Notes: generated by a model not told the origin, from the sequence alone. Shown: positions 17,577-26,780, counted from the stretch's first letter. The stretch is 64,000 nt of DNA from Ruegeria sp. HKCCD7303 (GCF_013111185.1 NZ_WVRE01000002.1:682001-746000), one strand, 5' to 3'. Made by a program: numbers and translations.

Positions 17577-19154
17577 TTACGCGGCGCGGCGCTCGGCCAT
17601 CCAACCATCGATCCGCGCGATCTGTTCGTCGTTTAGCCGAAGCCCCAGCTTGTTGCGTCGCCAGACGACGTCTTCGGCGGTGCGCGCATATTCCTTGTCC
17701 ATCAACCAAGTAACCTCTTGCGCGGTCAGGGTTGCGCCAAAATCTTCACCCAGGTCAGACGCTAGTTTAGCGCCAGCAATAACTGCGGGCGCCTCGGTCC
17801 CATAGGCGCGGATCAACCGAGCTGCCCATGCTGCGTTCAGAAAAGGATACTCCGCCAGAAGTTTGCTTTTCAGGGCATCTACGGCATCCACCGGAAAGTC
17901 GCCGCCGGGCAAGGCAACTCCGGCAGTCCAGGGTTTGGGCAGGTCTGGAAAGAACTCAGCCACCTTTTCCAACGCGCTTTCTGCGAGCCTGCGATAGGTG
18001 GTGATCTTACCGCCAAATACGTTCAGGACCGGTGCCCCACCCTGAGCGTCAACTTTCAGCGTGTAGTCGCGCGTCGCTGCTGTCGCGCTGCTGGCCCCAT
18101 CGTCATACAGCGGGCGCACGCCGGAATAGGTCCAGACAATATCGTCGCGGGTCACGGCGCGTTGGAAGTATTTCGAAGCGAAGGCGCATAGATACTCCTG
18201 CTCGGCCTCGGTACATACCGGCGCGGTGGACGGATCCGGATGATCCTGATCGGTTGTGCCAATCAGGGTGAAGTCCTGTTCATAGGGAATGGCAAAAATA
18301 ATACGGCCATCTTCACCCTGAAAGAAATAGCACTTGTCGTGATCGTACAGCCTGGGCGTCACGATATGGCTGCCACGTACCAGCCTGACGCCCTCGCGCG
18401 AGTTCACGCGGATCTTCGTCTGTATGATGTCGCCGACCCACGGGCCACCGGCGTTGATCAGCATTTTGGCCTGAATTACACGGGTCTGATCGCTGTCACG
18501 ATCCCGAACAGTTACCCTCCACAGATCGTCCACCCGCTCGGCCGAAATCACCTCGGTCCGCACCATGATCTGCGCACCACGCGCCTCAGCGTCGCGTGCA
18601 TTCAGAACCACCAGGCGGGAATCCTCGATCCAACAATCGGAATACTCATAAGCCGTTTCGAATCTATCCTGTAGGGGGGTTCCTTCTGCGGCCGTGCGCA
18701 AGTTCAGCGACGTGGTTCCGGGCAGAATTTTGCGCCCGCCCAGATTATCGTAGAGGAACAACCCCAACCGGATCAGCCAAGCCGGACGCCGCCCGCGCAT
18801 CCACGGCATAACTGTGCTAAGCAATCGCGATGTCGGTGTCTCGGAATCGAACCGCATATCCGCGTGGTAAGGCAATACAAAGCGCATCGGCCAGCTGATA
18901 TGAGGCATGGCCCGCAGCAGGGTTTCACGTTCGATCAGTGCCTCGCGAACAAGCCGGATTTCAAAAAACTCCAGATATCGCAGCCCGCCATGAAACAGCT
19001 TAGTCGAAGCAGAAGACGTAGCAGACGCCAAATCGTTCATTTCCGCAAGCATAACGGACAGGCCCCGCCCAGCAGCGTCCCGTGCGATGCCACAGCCATT
19101 AATGCCGCCACCAATGATGAAAAGGTCTGTGATCTGATTATCCGTCGGCTGCAT
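17577..19154 (-). CDS. glpD: Aerobic glycerol-3-phosphate dehydrogenase
   Basis: 525 aa from the ATG at 19154; an upstream in-frame ATG at 19217 would overlap the operator region and lacks family support. The FAD-binding Rossmann motif G-G-G-I-N-G-C-G-I-A-R-D near residue 15 is followed by the DAO fold with F-H-G-G-L-R-Y-L-E, and the late G-G-K-I-T-T-Y-R-R motif. The C-terminal domain (about 390-520) is the GlpD cap. It oxidises glycerol 3-phosphate to dihydroxyacetone phosphate and passes electrons to quinone at the inner membrane. It is divergent from glpR, its likely repressor. A hairpin GGGGC-ATGC-GCCCC lies just after the stop (17561-17574) but lacks a T-run. Confidence 0.95.
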   Translation of the reverse strand: MQPTDNQITDLFIIGGGINGCGIARDAAGRGLSVMLAEMNDLASATSSASTKLFHGGLRYLEFFEIRLVREALIERETLLRAMPHISWPMRFVLPYHADMRFDSETPTSRLLSTVMPWMRGRRPAWLIRLGLFLYDNLGGRKILPGTTSLNLRTAAEGTPLQDRFETAYEYSDCWIEDSRLVVLNARDAEARGAQIMVRTEVISAERVDDLWRVTVRDRDSDQTRVIQAKMLINAGGPWVGDIIQTKIRVNSREGVRLVRGSHIVTPRLYDHDKCYFFQGEDGRIIFAIPYEQDFTLIGTTDQDHPDPSTAPVCTEAEQEYLCAFASKYFQRAVTRDDIVWTYSGVRPLYDDGASSATAATRDYTLKVDAQGGAPVLNVFGGKITTYRRLAESALEKVAEFFPDLPKPWTAGVALPGGDFPVDAVDALKSKLLAEYPFLNAAWAARLIRAYGTEAPAVIAGAKLASDLGEDFGATLTAQEVTWLMDKEYARTAEDVVWRRNKLGLRLNDEQIARIDGWMAERRAA

Positions 19155-19225
19155 ATCCCTTGATTCCTCGCAAGGCCTGATCAGGCGTATTAGCCAGAAT
19201 ACCATTCGTATGGTCAATGTTTATG

Positions 19226-19238
19226 TTCGTTTATTTTC
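19226..19238 (+). promoter_or_regulatory. Probable GlpR half-site (glpD side)
   Basis: TTCGTTTATTTTC matches the inverted copy TTCGTTTTTGTTC on the other strand (19295-19307) at 11 of 13 positions. DeoR-family regulators commonly bind TTCGNTTNNGTTC-like repeats. It lies 72 bases upstream of the glpD start. Confidence 0.55.
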
Positions 19239-19294
19239 TTTTTGCAACGCTGATATGAAATTTTCACAGCCCTTCTTGCCAATTCCCTAGAAAA

Positions 19295-19307
19295 GAACAA
19301 AAACGAA
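19295..19307 (-). promoter_or_regulatory. Probable GlpR half-site (glpR side)
   Basis: On the minus strand this reads TTCGTTTTTGTTC, inverted relative to the site at 19226-19238. It ends 26 bases before the glpR ATG, fitting autorepression together with glpD control. Confidence 0.55.
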
Positions 19308-19333
19308 AGAGCGCATTGCTTTGGATCTGCCCC

Positions 19334-20098
19334 ATGTCTCTTTCGTTCCGCCAATCCGACATTCTGGACATCGCCAGCATTGAAGGGCGCGTCACGGTCG
19401 AAGGGTTGGCCGAGCGGTTTGGCGTCACCGTACAGACGATCCGGCGCGACCTGACGGAACTTGCGGATGCCGGGAAACTTGACCGGGTTCATGGCGGCGC
19501 GGTTCTACGCTCGGGCGTGTCCAATATCGGTTATGACGACCGGCGCGCGCTGAATGCGGATGCCAAAACCCGCATCGCGCAGACCTGCGCCTCTGATATT
19601 CCGGATGGTGCCTCAATCTTCATGAATATCGGCACCTCAACCGAGGCCGTAGCACGGCAATTGCTGAGCCATAAGAATCTGATGGTCGTGACCAATAACA
19701 TGAACGTCGCCAACATCCTGATTGAAAACCCCGACTGCGAGATCGTCGTGGCGGGCGGCGTCTTGCGACGTTCGGATGGCGGGCTGATCGGCAATCTGAC
19801 TGTTTCGACGATACAGCAGTTCAAGTTTGACCTGGCCGTCATCGGATGCTCGGCACTGGATCGAGACGGAGATCTGTTGGATTTCGACTTCCAAGAGGTT
19901 CACGTCAGCCAAACGATCATCGCACAAGCCCGGCGTACCTTTCTGGTGGCAGATCATTCAAAGTTTCAACGTTCAGCCCCTGCGCGGATCACATCGATGT
20001 CCGAAATCGACAGGATTTACACAGACGTTCATCTGCCGGGTGATCTGCCGCAACACTGTCGGGAATGGCAAACAGAGGTCGTTCTCTGCGCGCAGTAG
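19334..20098 (+). CDS. glpR: DeoR-family transcriptional regulator, GlpR-like
   Basis: 254 aa from the ATG at 19334 (M-S-L-S-F-R-Q); an in-frame ATG six codons earlier gives an atypical start. The DeoR helix-turn-helix is at about 5-55 (G-R-V-T-V-E-G-L-A-E-R-F then T-I-R-R-D-L). The sugar-phosphate sensor domain (about 75-235) has M-N-I-G-T-S-T-E, V-V-T-N-N-M-N-V-A and V-A-G-G-V-L-R-R. Divergence from glpD and the shared inverted sites indicate it represses glycerol 3-phosphate use, with glycerol 3-phosphate as the likely inducer. Confidence 0.88.
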   Translation: MSLSFRQSDILDIASIEGRVTVEGLAERFGVTVQTIRRDLTELADAGKLDRVHGGAVLRSGVSNIGYDDRRALNADAKTRIAQTCASDIPDGASIFMNIGTSTEAVARQLLSHKNLMVVTNNMNVANILIENPDCEIVVAGGVLRRSDGGLIGNLTVSTIQQFKFDLAVIGCSALDRDGDLLDFDFQEVHVSQTIIAQARRTFLVADHSKFQRSAPARITSMSEIDRIYTDVHLPGDLPQHCREWQTEVVLCAQ

Positions 20099-20203
20099 CT
20101 TTCACGCTTCAACGTTTGGGTGAATTGCGCAGCTTGTCAGATGCCGATCGACCTGACACTATTCACTGTAATTACAATGTGCACGGGAAGGAAGGACCGG
20201 GCC

Positions 20204-20359
20204 ATGATTGCGTTATTGTTTCTGCTGTTTACCGTCACAATGGGGCTCAACTATTTCAACCTGACGAAGACCGGGGGTTTGCTGTTTTTCGCCACGTTGG
20301 CGCTCAGCATCTATTGGTTGAAATTCCACGCCACCAGCCAATTGACCATTCAACTGTAA
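20204..20359 (+). CDS. Small membrane protein, DUF5993-like
   Basis: 51 aa, starting at the ATG at 20204 (M-I-A-L-L-F-L). It consists of two closely spaced hydrophobic helices joined by N-L-T-K-T-G and ends in a short polar tail. Size, content and position ten bases upstream of a DsbB-type gene match the DUF5993 family, whose function is unknown. Longer in-frame starts exist from 20120 but add an unrelated segment. Confidence 0.65.
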   Translation: MIALLFLLFTVTMGLNYFNLTKTGGLLFFATLALSIYWLKFHATSQLTIQL

Positions 20360-20369
20360 AGGGACCGTT

Positions 20370-20945
20370 ATGACACCTGAACTGTCCCGAACCCTCAATG
20401 CGATCGGAATGCTTGCTGTCAGCCTCGTTCTGGTTCTGGCATATGTTTACCAATTTGCGCTCTATGAACTGCCCTGCCCGCTTTGCCTGTTGCAGCGGGT
20501 CGGTTTTGTGGCCGTGGGGGTTGGGCTTGGCCTGAACCTGCTATACGGCGCAAGACCCCACCATTATGCGATTGTTCTGATCGCTGCGCTGTATGGGGTC
20601 TCGGTTTCGATCCGTCAGATCCTGCTGCATATCGTACCCGGAACAGGCCATTACGGATCACCGGTTCTGGGGCTTCACTATTACACATGGGCAGCAATCG
20701 CCTTCTTCCTCGTCTTGCTGGGCACGGCAGTCATGCTGTTTTTTGAGCGTCAGTACGACCACGACGCGTCTGCAGAGCCGAAATTTGGAGGCAACAAACT
20801 GGCCAAAACTGCCTTTTTCGTCATGCTGGCGCTGGCTGTGCTGAATGCCGGGTCAACCCTTCTGGAATGCGGCCCCGGCATCTGCGCTGACCCGCCTACA
20901 AGCTACAAATTGATTGACGAACTGGACGCGGACGACGGAGGATAA
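20370..20945 (+). CDS. Disulfide bond formation protein B (DsbB-like)
   Basis: 191 aa inner-membrane protein with four or five predicted helices. The quinone-coupled cysteine pair C-P-L-C is at 36-39, followed by L-Q-R as in DsbB. The second periplasmic loop (G-T-G-H-Y-G-S-P-V-L-G-L) lacks the cysteine pair of E. coli DsbB; a different pair, C167 and C172, sits after the last helix. It would reoxidise a periplasmic thiol oxidase using quinones. It is preceded by a DUF5993-type gene, probably as one operon. Confidence 0.85.
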   Translation: MTPELSRTLNAIGMLAVSLVLVLAYVYQFALYELPCPLCLLQRVGFVAVGVGLGLNLLYGARPHHYAIVLIAALYGVSVSIRQILLHIVPGTGHYGSPVLGLHYYTWAAIAFFLVLLGTAVMLFFERQYDHDASAEPKFGGNKLAKTAFFVMLALAVLNAGSTLLECGPGICADPPTSYKLIDELDADDGG

Positions 20946-20976
20946 GACAACCTTCGCCCGAAGAGGAGGCACGAGC

Positions 20977-21339
20977 ATGGGACTATTGGGGCAGCCGTTA
21001 GGCTATTACGACTATCTGACATTTGTTGCGCTGATCCTGCTTCTTGCAGCGGTGATGGGTGTGTTTCTGTTTCTCATGGGGCTTCCGGGGCGGATCGCTA
21101 TCAAGCGCAATCACCCGCATGCCGAAGCCGTCAAGATCATGGGATGGATGGGGTTTTTGGCCGTGGTTCCATGGGTTCACGCCTTTATGTGGGCGTTCCA
21201 TGATGGCGTTACAGTGGACATTCGCCGGGGCCCGGATGAAGAGAAAGACGCCATTCGCGACGAAATCAAACGTCTGGGCGGCAAGGTCAGACCTGAGTAT
21301 AAGGATCGTCTGGAGACAGACAACACGCAGAAAAGCTAA
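20977..21339 (+). CDS. DUF3302 inner-membrane protein (YiaW-like)
   Basis: 120 aa, start at 20977 (M-G-L-L-G-Q-P) after an AGAGGAGG ribosome site. Two membrane helices (about 12-35 and 48-68) flank a loop G-L-P-G-R-I-A-I-K-R-N-H-P-H-A-E-A, typical of DUF3302; the charged C-terminal half is cytoplasmic. It is followed by an HlyD-like adaptor, matching the yiaW-yiaV pair of E. coli. Function unknown; it may help the adaptor assemble or act as a minimal inner-membrane partner. Confidence 0.78.
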   Translation: MGLLGQPLGYYDYLTFVALILLLAAVMGVFLFLMGLPGRIAIKRNHPHAEAVKIMGWMGFLAVVPWVHAFMWAFHDGVTVDIRRGPDEEKDAIRDEIKRLGGKVRPEYKDRLETDNTQKS

Positions 21340-21360
21340 GGCCGAAGGAAAGAAATACCT

Positions 21361-22506
21361 ATGTTCGTTGCCCTCGGCATCACGCTTTTTTACATCATTT
21401 TTGTCTGGCTCATCTTCTTCAAGCTGGAACTTCTGAAATTCAATATTGCCTGGGGCATCGTCTCGTTCTGGGTGGGCGCGCATCTGCTGCTGATCTTTCT
21501 GGTGGCGCTTCGGTTTTTTCAGCCCTTCTCGGCAGACAGCCACGTGGTGCGTTCGACCATACAGATCGTGCCCAAACTGACGCAGCCAACAATATTGACC
21601 GAGGTACTGGTCGAGCCGAACACTCAAGTCACAAAAGGCGATCCGCTTTATCGCTTTGATGACACGGTGTTTTCTCTGGCGGTGGACAATGCAAAGGCCC
21701 AACTGGTCGCGGCCGAGCAGAATGCCAAAATCCTGGAACAGGATGTGATCGCGTCGACCGAAGCTGTAGAACGCGCAAACGCGCAACTAGCCTATGCGCA
21801 GACCCAACAAGCCCGCTATGAGAACCTGGTGCCCGCTGGCGGAGCGCGGCAAGACGATCTGGACCGTTGGAACGAGCAGGTGACCGAAGATCTGGCTGCC
21901 GTCAAACAAGCGCAGGCCAATCTGGAAAAGGCACAACTGGCTGTGGAATCGCAGATTGACGGCGTGAACACGGGTATTCTTCAGGCTCAGGCCCAATTGG
22001 CCGAGGCCGAGTACTTTCTGGAAAACACCACCATCTATGCGCCTGAAAACGGGATGATCGTGTCACAGCAGGCACGTCCCGGTCTGGTTGTCGGCGACGT
22101 CCGATTGGGCGCAATCGCGAGCTTCGTGACCGAAGACAACCCCTATATCCTTGCCACCTTCCGTCAACAGAACCTGAAATTTGTCGAACCAGGACAAGAG
22201 GTTGAAGTAGCGCTGGACCTCTATCCCGGTGAAATCCTGACGGGCAAGGTCGAGGCGATCTGGTGGGCCACCCGGCAAGGGCAACTCATCCCGTCGGGCC
22301 GCCTGCCGGGTTTTGAACTGCCCAAACTGCCCGGTCGGATTGCCGTACAGATCACGGTCGACTTGCCTGAAGGCCACACTTTCCCCGCTGGTGGCCATGC
22401 GGCCGTAGCGATCTATACCGGTATGGGCAAAAGCTTTGAGTTCCTGAGGCGCATCAATATCCGCCTCTATTCCTTCGCCAACTTCATCCGCCCGCTGGAT
22501 ATCTGA
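21361..22506 (+). CDS. HlyD-family membrane fusion protein (YiaV-like)
   Basis: 381 aa. Two N-terminal hydrophobic segments (about 3-22 and 33-57) replace a cleavable signal. A lipoyl-like half (T-E-V-L-V-E-P-N-T-Q-V-T-K-G-D) leads into a long alpha hairpin (about 110-205) and the second half (T-I-Y-A-P-E-N-G-M-I-V), then a beta-barrel region. It would span the periplasm between an inner-membrane component and the NodT-type channel encoded two bases downstream. Substrate unknown. Confidence 0.87.
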   Translation: MFVALGITLFYIIFVWLIFFKLELLKFNIAWGIVSFWVGAHLLLIFLVALRFFQPFSADSHVVRSTIQIVPKLTQPTILTEVLVEPNTQVTKGDPLYRFDDTVFSLAVDNAKAQLVAAEQNAKILEQDVIASTEAVERANAQLAYAQTQQARYENLVPAGGARQDDLDRWNEQVTEDLAAVKQAQANLEKAQLAVESQIDGVNTGILQAQAQLAEAEYFLENTTIYAPENGMIVSQQARPGLVVGDVRLGAIASFVTEDNPYILATFRQQNLKFVEPGQEVEVALDLYPGEILTGKVEAIWWATRQGQLIPSGRLPGFELPKLPGRIAVQITVDLPEGHTFPAGGHAAVAIYTGMGKSFEFLRRINIRLYSFANFIRPLDI

Positions 22507-22508
22507 GG

Positions 22509-24068
22509 ATGCGCGCCATGACACTCCGCCGGTTGCTGGGAACTGCCCTTTGCGCTGCTAGTCTGGTGGCTTGTGCGCCAGTGGGGCCGGATTTCGTGCG
22601 CCCGAACTCTCCGGTCGTGAAGCAATGGATCGAGGTGAACACCCCCAGCACCGGCCAAAGCGGCCTGACATCGCGCAGCGCGCCCGTGGTGAAATGGTGG
22701 GAGACGTTCAATGACCCCACCCTCAACAAGCTGATTGCGGAAGCTTATGCGCAAAACCTGACCCTTCAGGTTGCGGGTGCACGTGTGTTGCAGGCCCGTG
22801 CACAGTTGGGCATCGCATTTGGTGAGCTTTACCCGCAATCCCAGGCCATTGGCGGGTCGTTGCAGCGACGGCAGATCAGCGACAATCTTGGACCCATTGC
22901 CGATATCAACCGCATCATTCCGCTGGATACCGAATTCTCGACCTCGCAAGTCGGCTTCGATGCCCAGTGGGAGCTGGACGTCTGGGGCGCACAGCGGCGC
23001 GGGGTGCAGGCCGCGCGGTCTAATCTGGCACTTCAGGTGGCCAATTACGACGACGCTTTGGTGACACTGACCGGGGATGTGGCGGCCTTGTACGTCAATA
23101 TTCGTGCGTTACAGGAGTCGCTTGCGGTCGCCCGCGAAAACATCAAGTTGCAGCAGGAATCTGCAGATCTGACCCAATTGCGTTTCAACAACGGTGTCAC
23201 CACCGAGTTGGACGTGCAGGAGTCTACCGCCCTTCTCAACAACACCAAAGCTTTGGTGCCCGAGCTGGAAAGTGACCTGCAACAAACCAAGAATGCCCTG
23301 GCCGTGCTGCTGGGTGTCACGCCGTCCCGGATGACCAGTTTGTTGGGGAACTCGGGCCGCATCCCGTCCGCGCGGACAAATGTGGCTGTGGGTGTACCCG
23401 CCGAACTGCTGCGCCGCCGCCCGGATGTGCGGGCCGCGGAGCTGGCCGCAGCAACGCAATCCGCGCAAGTTGGTATCGCGATGGCGGATCTGTATCCGCA
23501 ATTCGTTCTGTCGGGGGCAATTGGCCTACAGGCTTCGGGCGGGCGCGACCTGTTCAGTGGCAACAGCACCACCGGTCTGGCCAGCGCCGGTGTGGTCTGG
23601 AACGTGCTGAACTATGGCCGCATCAAGAACAATGTCCGCGCGCAGGATGCCGCCTATCAGGCGCTGATCGCCAATTACCAGAACACCGTGCTGACTGCGT
23701 ATTCCGAGGTTGAAAGCGCCATGGTCGCTTATGCGCAGGCACGCAAACAGGTTGGGTTCTATCAGCAAAGCGTCGACGCTTCGCGCAAGGCGGCTGAGAT
23801 TGCAGTCAGCCAGTACACGGACGGCATTGCCAGCTATTCGCGCATTCTGAACACGCAAACCGCGCTGCTACGCTCACAAGCCAATCTAATCGAAGCGCGT
23901 CAGCAAGTGTCCAGCAATCTGGTCGCGGTTTACAAAGGTTTAGGCGGCGGTTGGCAGATCCGTCAAAATCAGGAGTTTCTGCCCGAGACCGTCTTGGCCG
24001 AAATGGCCTATCGTACCGACTGGGGGGATCTGCTGCAGAAAACCCCAACCGGTGCCAGCCTGAACTGA
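22509..24068 (+). CDS. NodT-family outer-membrane efflux lipoprotein
   Basis: 519 aa. The signal ends in a lipobox L-V-A-C with lipidated Cys22 (counting from the ATG at 22509; an ATG three codons later is also possible). Two repeated OEP domains follow (about 55-255 and 270-465), with N-P-x-L-N-K-L-I near the start and L-R-R-R-P-D-V-R-A-A-E at about 298, both hallmarks of TolC/OprM channels of the NodT type. It forms an outer-membrane trimer. It may serve the adjoining HlyD protein and possibly the RND pump at 12.5-16.8 kb. Confidence 0.92.
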   Translation: MRAMTLRRLLGTALCAASLVACAPVGPDFVRPNSPVVKQWIEVNTPSTGQSGLTSRSAPVVKWWETFNDPTLNKLIAEAYAQNLTLQVAGARVLQARAQLGIAFGELYPQSQAIGGSLQRRQISDNLGPIADINRIIPLDTEFSTSQVGFDAQWELDVWGAQRRGVQAARSNLALQVANYDDALVTLTGDVAALYVNIRALQESLAVARENIKLQQESADLTQLRFNNGVTTELDVQESTALLNNTKALVPELESDLQQTKNALAVLLGVTPSRMTSLLGNSGRIPSARTNVAVGVPAELLRRRPDVRAAELAAATQSAQVGIAMADLYPQFVLSGAIGLQASGGRDLFSGNSTTGLASAGVVWNVLNYGRIKNNVRAQDAAYQALIANYQNTVLTAYSEVESAMVAYAQARKQVGFYQQSVDASRKAAEIAVSQYTDGIASYSRILNTQTALLRSQANLIEARQQVSSNLVAVYKGLGGGWQIRQNQEFLPETVLAEMAYRTDWGDLLQKTPTGASLN

Positions 24069-24070
24069 AC

Positions 24071-26680
24071 CTACTTTGTCAGACCGCGCAGCCCGCCTGA
24101 GATCAGGATATTGACCTCATAAAGGATACGCGGCGCGGCCAACCCGCCGGGGCTGGCCAGATAATTCGGGCTCCATTCCGGGTCGAACTTCTGCTTGAAG
24201 CTGCGCAAGCCTTCGAAATGATAAAACTGTTCGCCGTGCTCATAAACGAACCCGCCGATCCGGTTCCAGAGCGAGGCATGTTGCCGGTTTTCTATGCCTG
24301 AAAACGGAGCGGCCCCCAGCGAGAACCAGTGAAAGCCCTGTTCCGCGCCCCAAACCATCATTTCGGCAAACAGTGCATCCATCACAAAGCTGGGGCTGTC
24401 CGGCTCATACCGCATCAGGTCCAGCGACAGTTCGGATTTGTTGCCGCCTTGGAATAGGTTGGCGAACGCCTTGATCTTGCCTGTGTTTCCATCGCGCAAT
24501 ACCGCGTGGTCGAAATAAGACAGGTACTGATCGTCAAAGCCTCCAAGCGCAAATCCTTTTTCGGCACCGGCCTTTTGCTCGAGCCAATGATCTGAAATCT
24601 CGCGTAATTCCGGCAGAACCGGTGCCAGTTTTTCTTTTGGGATAATCTCGAACACATAGCCTTCCCGCTCGGCCCTGTTCTTGGCCTGCCGGAACCGTTT
24701 GCGCGACTTTCCGTCCAGCGAGAAATCTTGCAGCGGCACCCGCGCGACCTCACCAATTTTCAGGATCGACAGGCCCAAATCCAAAAAGGTCGGCAGGTAT
24801 TTGGTCGAGACACTATAGAACGCGCACAGCTTTCCTTCACGGTCCGCCATTTCCCGAAGCTGCCAGATCAATTGGCGGCCAGCGGCCTCATCCCCTACTG
24901 GCTCTCCTTTTGAGATCACCGCGTTGCCCGTATCGGCGTAAGCGATGAAGGCCGTTTCATCCGGTGAGATCAGGAATTGCTTGTCACCGGTCAACGAGAT
25001 CTGGGATTCAGTATCATCACTCTCCATCACCAGACGCTCGACGACCTCGGGAATTTCGGTGCGTTGCGGTGTCGGGATCTCACGCCCAAACAATGAGTTC
25101 ACAGCGACCACGCCAACGATCACGGCAACAACGAGGCTCGAGCGTAAAAAGCGAGAGGCGTCGCCATTCCATGCAAACTCCCACCACAAAGCGTTTTGGT
25201 ATTCCACATGGGAATACGCGAACAGCCCGATCCAGAAGATCACGGCAAGCAGCACCACGACACTGATCAGCCATGGGATGTTCAGGCGGAAAATTGATGC
25301 CCCACTGACCCGGTAAAACACGCCACGGAACAAGGCCAAAACGCCTATCGTTCCCAACATCGACACCGCTTCGTGCATGTCTAAGCCCTTGGCAAGCGAG
25401 GCAAAGAATCCTGCCACCATCAGCAACATCGCAACTATCCAAGCGCGGTAGAGCTTGCGGAACAATCCGCGTGACACCAGCAAAAGCAGAACTCCGATGG
25501 CGCTTCCTACCAGATGCGAGGCTTCGACAAAGGACAGCGGCAAAACGTCTTTCAAAACACCAAGGTTCTGTGAACCGGCAGGCAGCGCCCCTGACACCAG
25601 CAGGATCACCCCGGCCACCGCTGCGACTCCGGCGGCAACAATGGGCACCATGGGGCGGATGGCCCGGTATACCCAGGTCGCGGCCCCACTTATCCTTTGG
25701 CGTTGCGTCAGCGCCGACGCTACCGCAATTGACAGGCTCGCAACAACAAACGGGACAAACGTGTAAACCACACGATAGAGCAGCAGCGCGGCAATAACAT
25801 CCGACCGCCCCGATGCACCCAGCCCCGCGATCAGCGTAGCCTCGAACACGCCAATCCCGCCCGGAGCGTGGCTGAGGATGCCCACAGCAATGGCCGCGAT
25901 ATAGATTGTGAAGAAGTACGGATAGCCAACCCCCAGATCGTCCGGCATCAGAACATAGAGCACCATGGACGCGCCAAACAGATCGCCGATCGCGGCCAGC
26001 GTCAGAAGGCTGGCAAGCTTTCCACCCGGCAAATCGAAACCAACGCCTGCGAAGGACAACCGCCTGCCCCCGCGCGACAGCCAAATAAACAGGACGACCA
26101 ATGCCCCCAGCAGCGACAGCCCGATGGCTGTTTCCACCGTCGGGCTGACCGGCACCACCTTGGATATGCCGTCAGGATGCAGGGTCAACAGCAGGCCCAG
26201 TATCAACACCAGCCCCATCCAGAACGCCACCCAAGAGGTCGCGATTACTCCGGCCACACGTCCCAGATCCAGCCCCAGCGACGCATAAATCCGGTACCGG
26301 ATCGCAGTACCGGTGATGTAGGAAAAGCCAAGGCAATTTGATACGGCGTAACCACTTGCCCCTGCCATTCCAGCCACAGGCAAGGGCACTTTGCCCTCTG
26401 CCACGCTTTGCACCGCAAAAACATCATAGAGCGACAGAGAAAGAAAGCTGAACGCCGTCCAGCAAAGCGCGAATAGCATCAGCTTCCATGACGTTCCAGC
26501 GATATCGGTCTGCACATCCGACCATTTCACATGCGCCGACAGATCGTGCAAAACAGTCAGGGCGATTGCGGTGATCACAACGGGTATTGCGATGCGCAGC
26601 CAAGGCTTTTCCAGCATCGCCGTCATACGTTCCGCCCAATGCACAGCCAGAGGTTCGTCAGTTTTCTGCGAAGTGGTCAT
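24071..26680 (-). CDS. mprF: Bifunctional lysylphosphatidylglycerol synthetase/flippase
   Basis: 869 aa, the normal size for full-length MprF. The N-terminal 530 residues hold about 14 membrane helices (flippase domain), including the G-Y-A-V-S-N-C-L-G-F and A-P-G-G-I-G-V-F-E motifs. The C-terminal 310 residues are the soluble GNAT-fold transferase (DUF2156) that moves an aminoacyl group from aminoacyl-tRNA to phosphatidylglycerol, with F-S-L-G-A-A-P-F-S and the late F-K-Q-K-F-x-P-x-W. The product is a cationic lipid that lowers sensitivity to cationic peptides. Its stop is two bases from the convergent NodT gene. The amino acid added cannot be told from sequence alone. Confidence 0.93.
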   Translation of the reverse strand: MTTSQKTDEPLAVHWAERMTAMLEKPWLRIAIPVVITAIALTVLHDLSAHVKWSDVQTDIAGTSWKLMLFALCWTAFSFLSLSLYDVFAVQSVAEGKVPLPVAGMAGASGYAVSNCLGFSYITGTAIRYRIYASLGLDLGRVAGVIATSWVAFWMGLVLILGLLLTLHPDGISKVVPVSPTVETAIGLSLLGALVVLFIWLSRGGRRLSFAGVGFDLPGGKLASLLTLAAIGDLFGASMVLYVLMPDDLGVGYPYFFTIYIAAIAVGILSHAPGGIGVFEATLIAGLGASGRSDVIAALLLYRVVYTFVPFVVASLSIAVASALTQRQRISGAATWVYRAIRPMVPIVAAGVAAVAGVILLVSGALPAGSQNLGVLKDVLPLSFVEASHLVGSAIGVLLLLVSRGLFRKLYRAWIVAMLLMVAGFFASLAKGLDMHEAVSMLGTIGVLALFRGVFYRVSGASIFRLNIPWLISVVVLLAVIFWIGLFAYSHVEYQNALWWEFAWNGDASRFLRSSLVVAVIVGVVAVNSLFGREIPTPQRTEIPEVVERLVMESDDTESQISLTGDKQFLISPDETAFIAYADTGNAVISKGEPVGDEAAGRQLIWQLREMADREGKLCAFYSVSTKYLPTFLDLGLSILKIGEVARVPLQDFSLDGKSRKRFRQAKNRAEREGYVFEIIPKEKLAPVLPELREISDHWLEQKAGAEKGFALGGFDDQYLSYFDHAVLRDGNTGKIKAFANLFQGGNKSELSLDLMRYEPDSPSFVMDALFAEMMVWGAEQGFHWFSLGAAPFSGIENRQHASLWNRIGGFVYEHGEQFYHFEGLRSFKQKFDPEWSPNYLASPGGLAAPRILYEVNILISGGLRGLTK

Positions 26681-26780
26681 CCTGCACGTCCCTGCCTGTT
26701 TGCCGCGCCAGACAGTCTGCTGAATATTCAGACATCATCTGCCCTAAAACTCTGACACAAATTGTTTTCATCTCAAAGTG

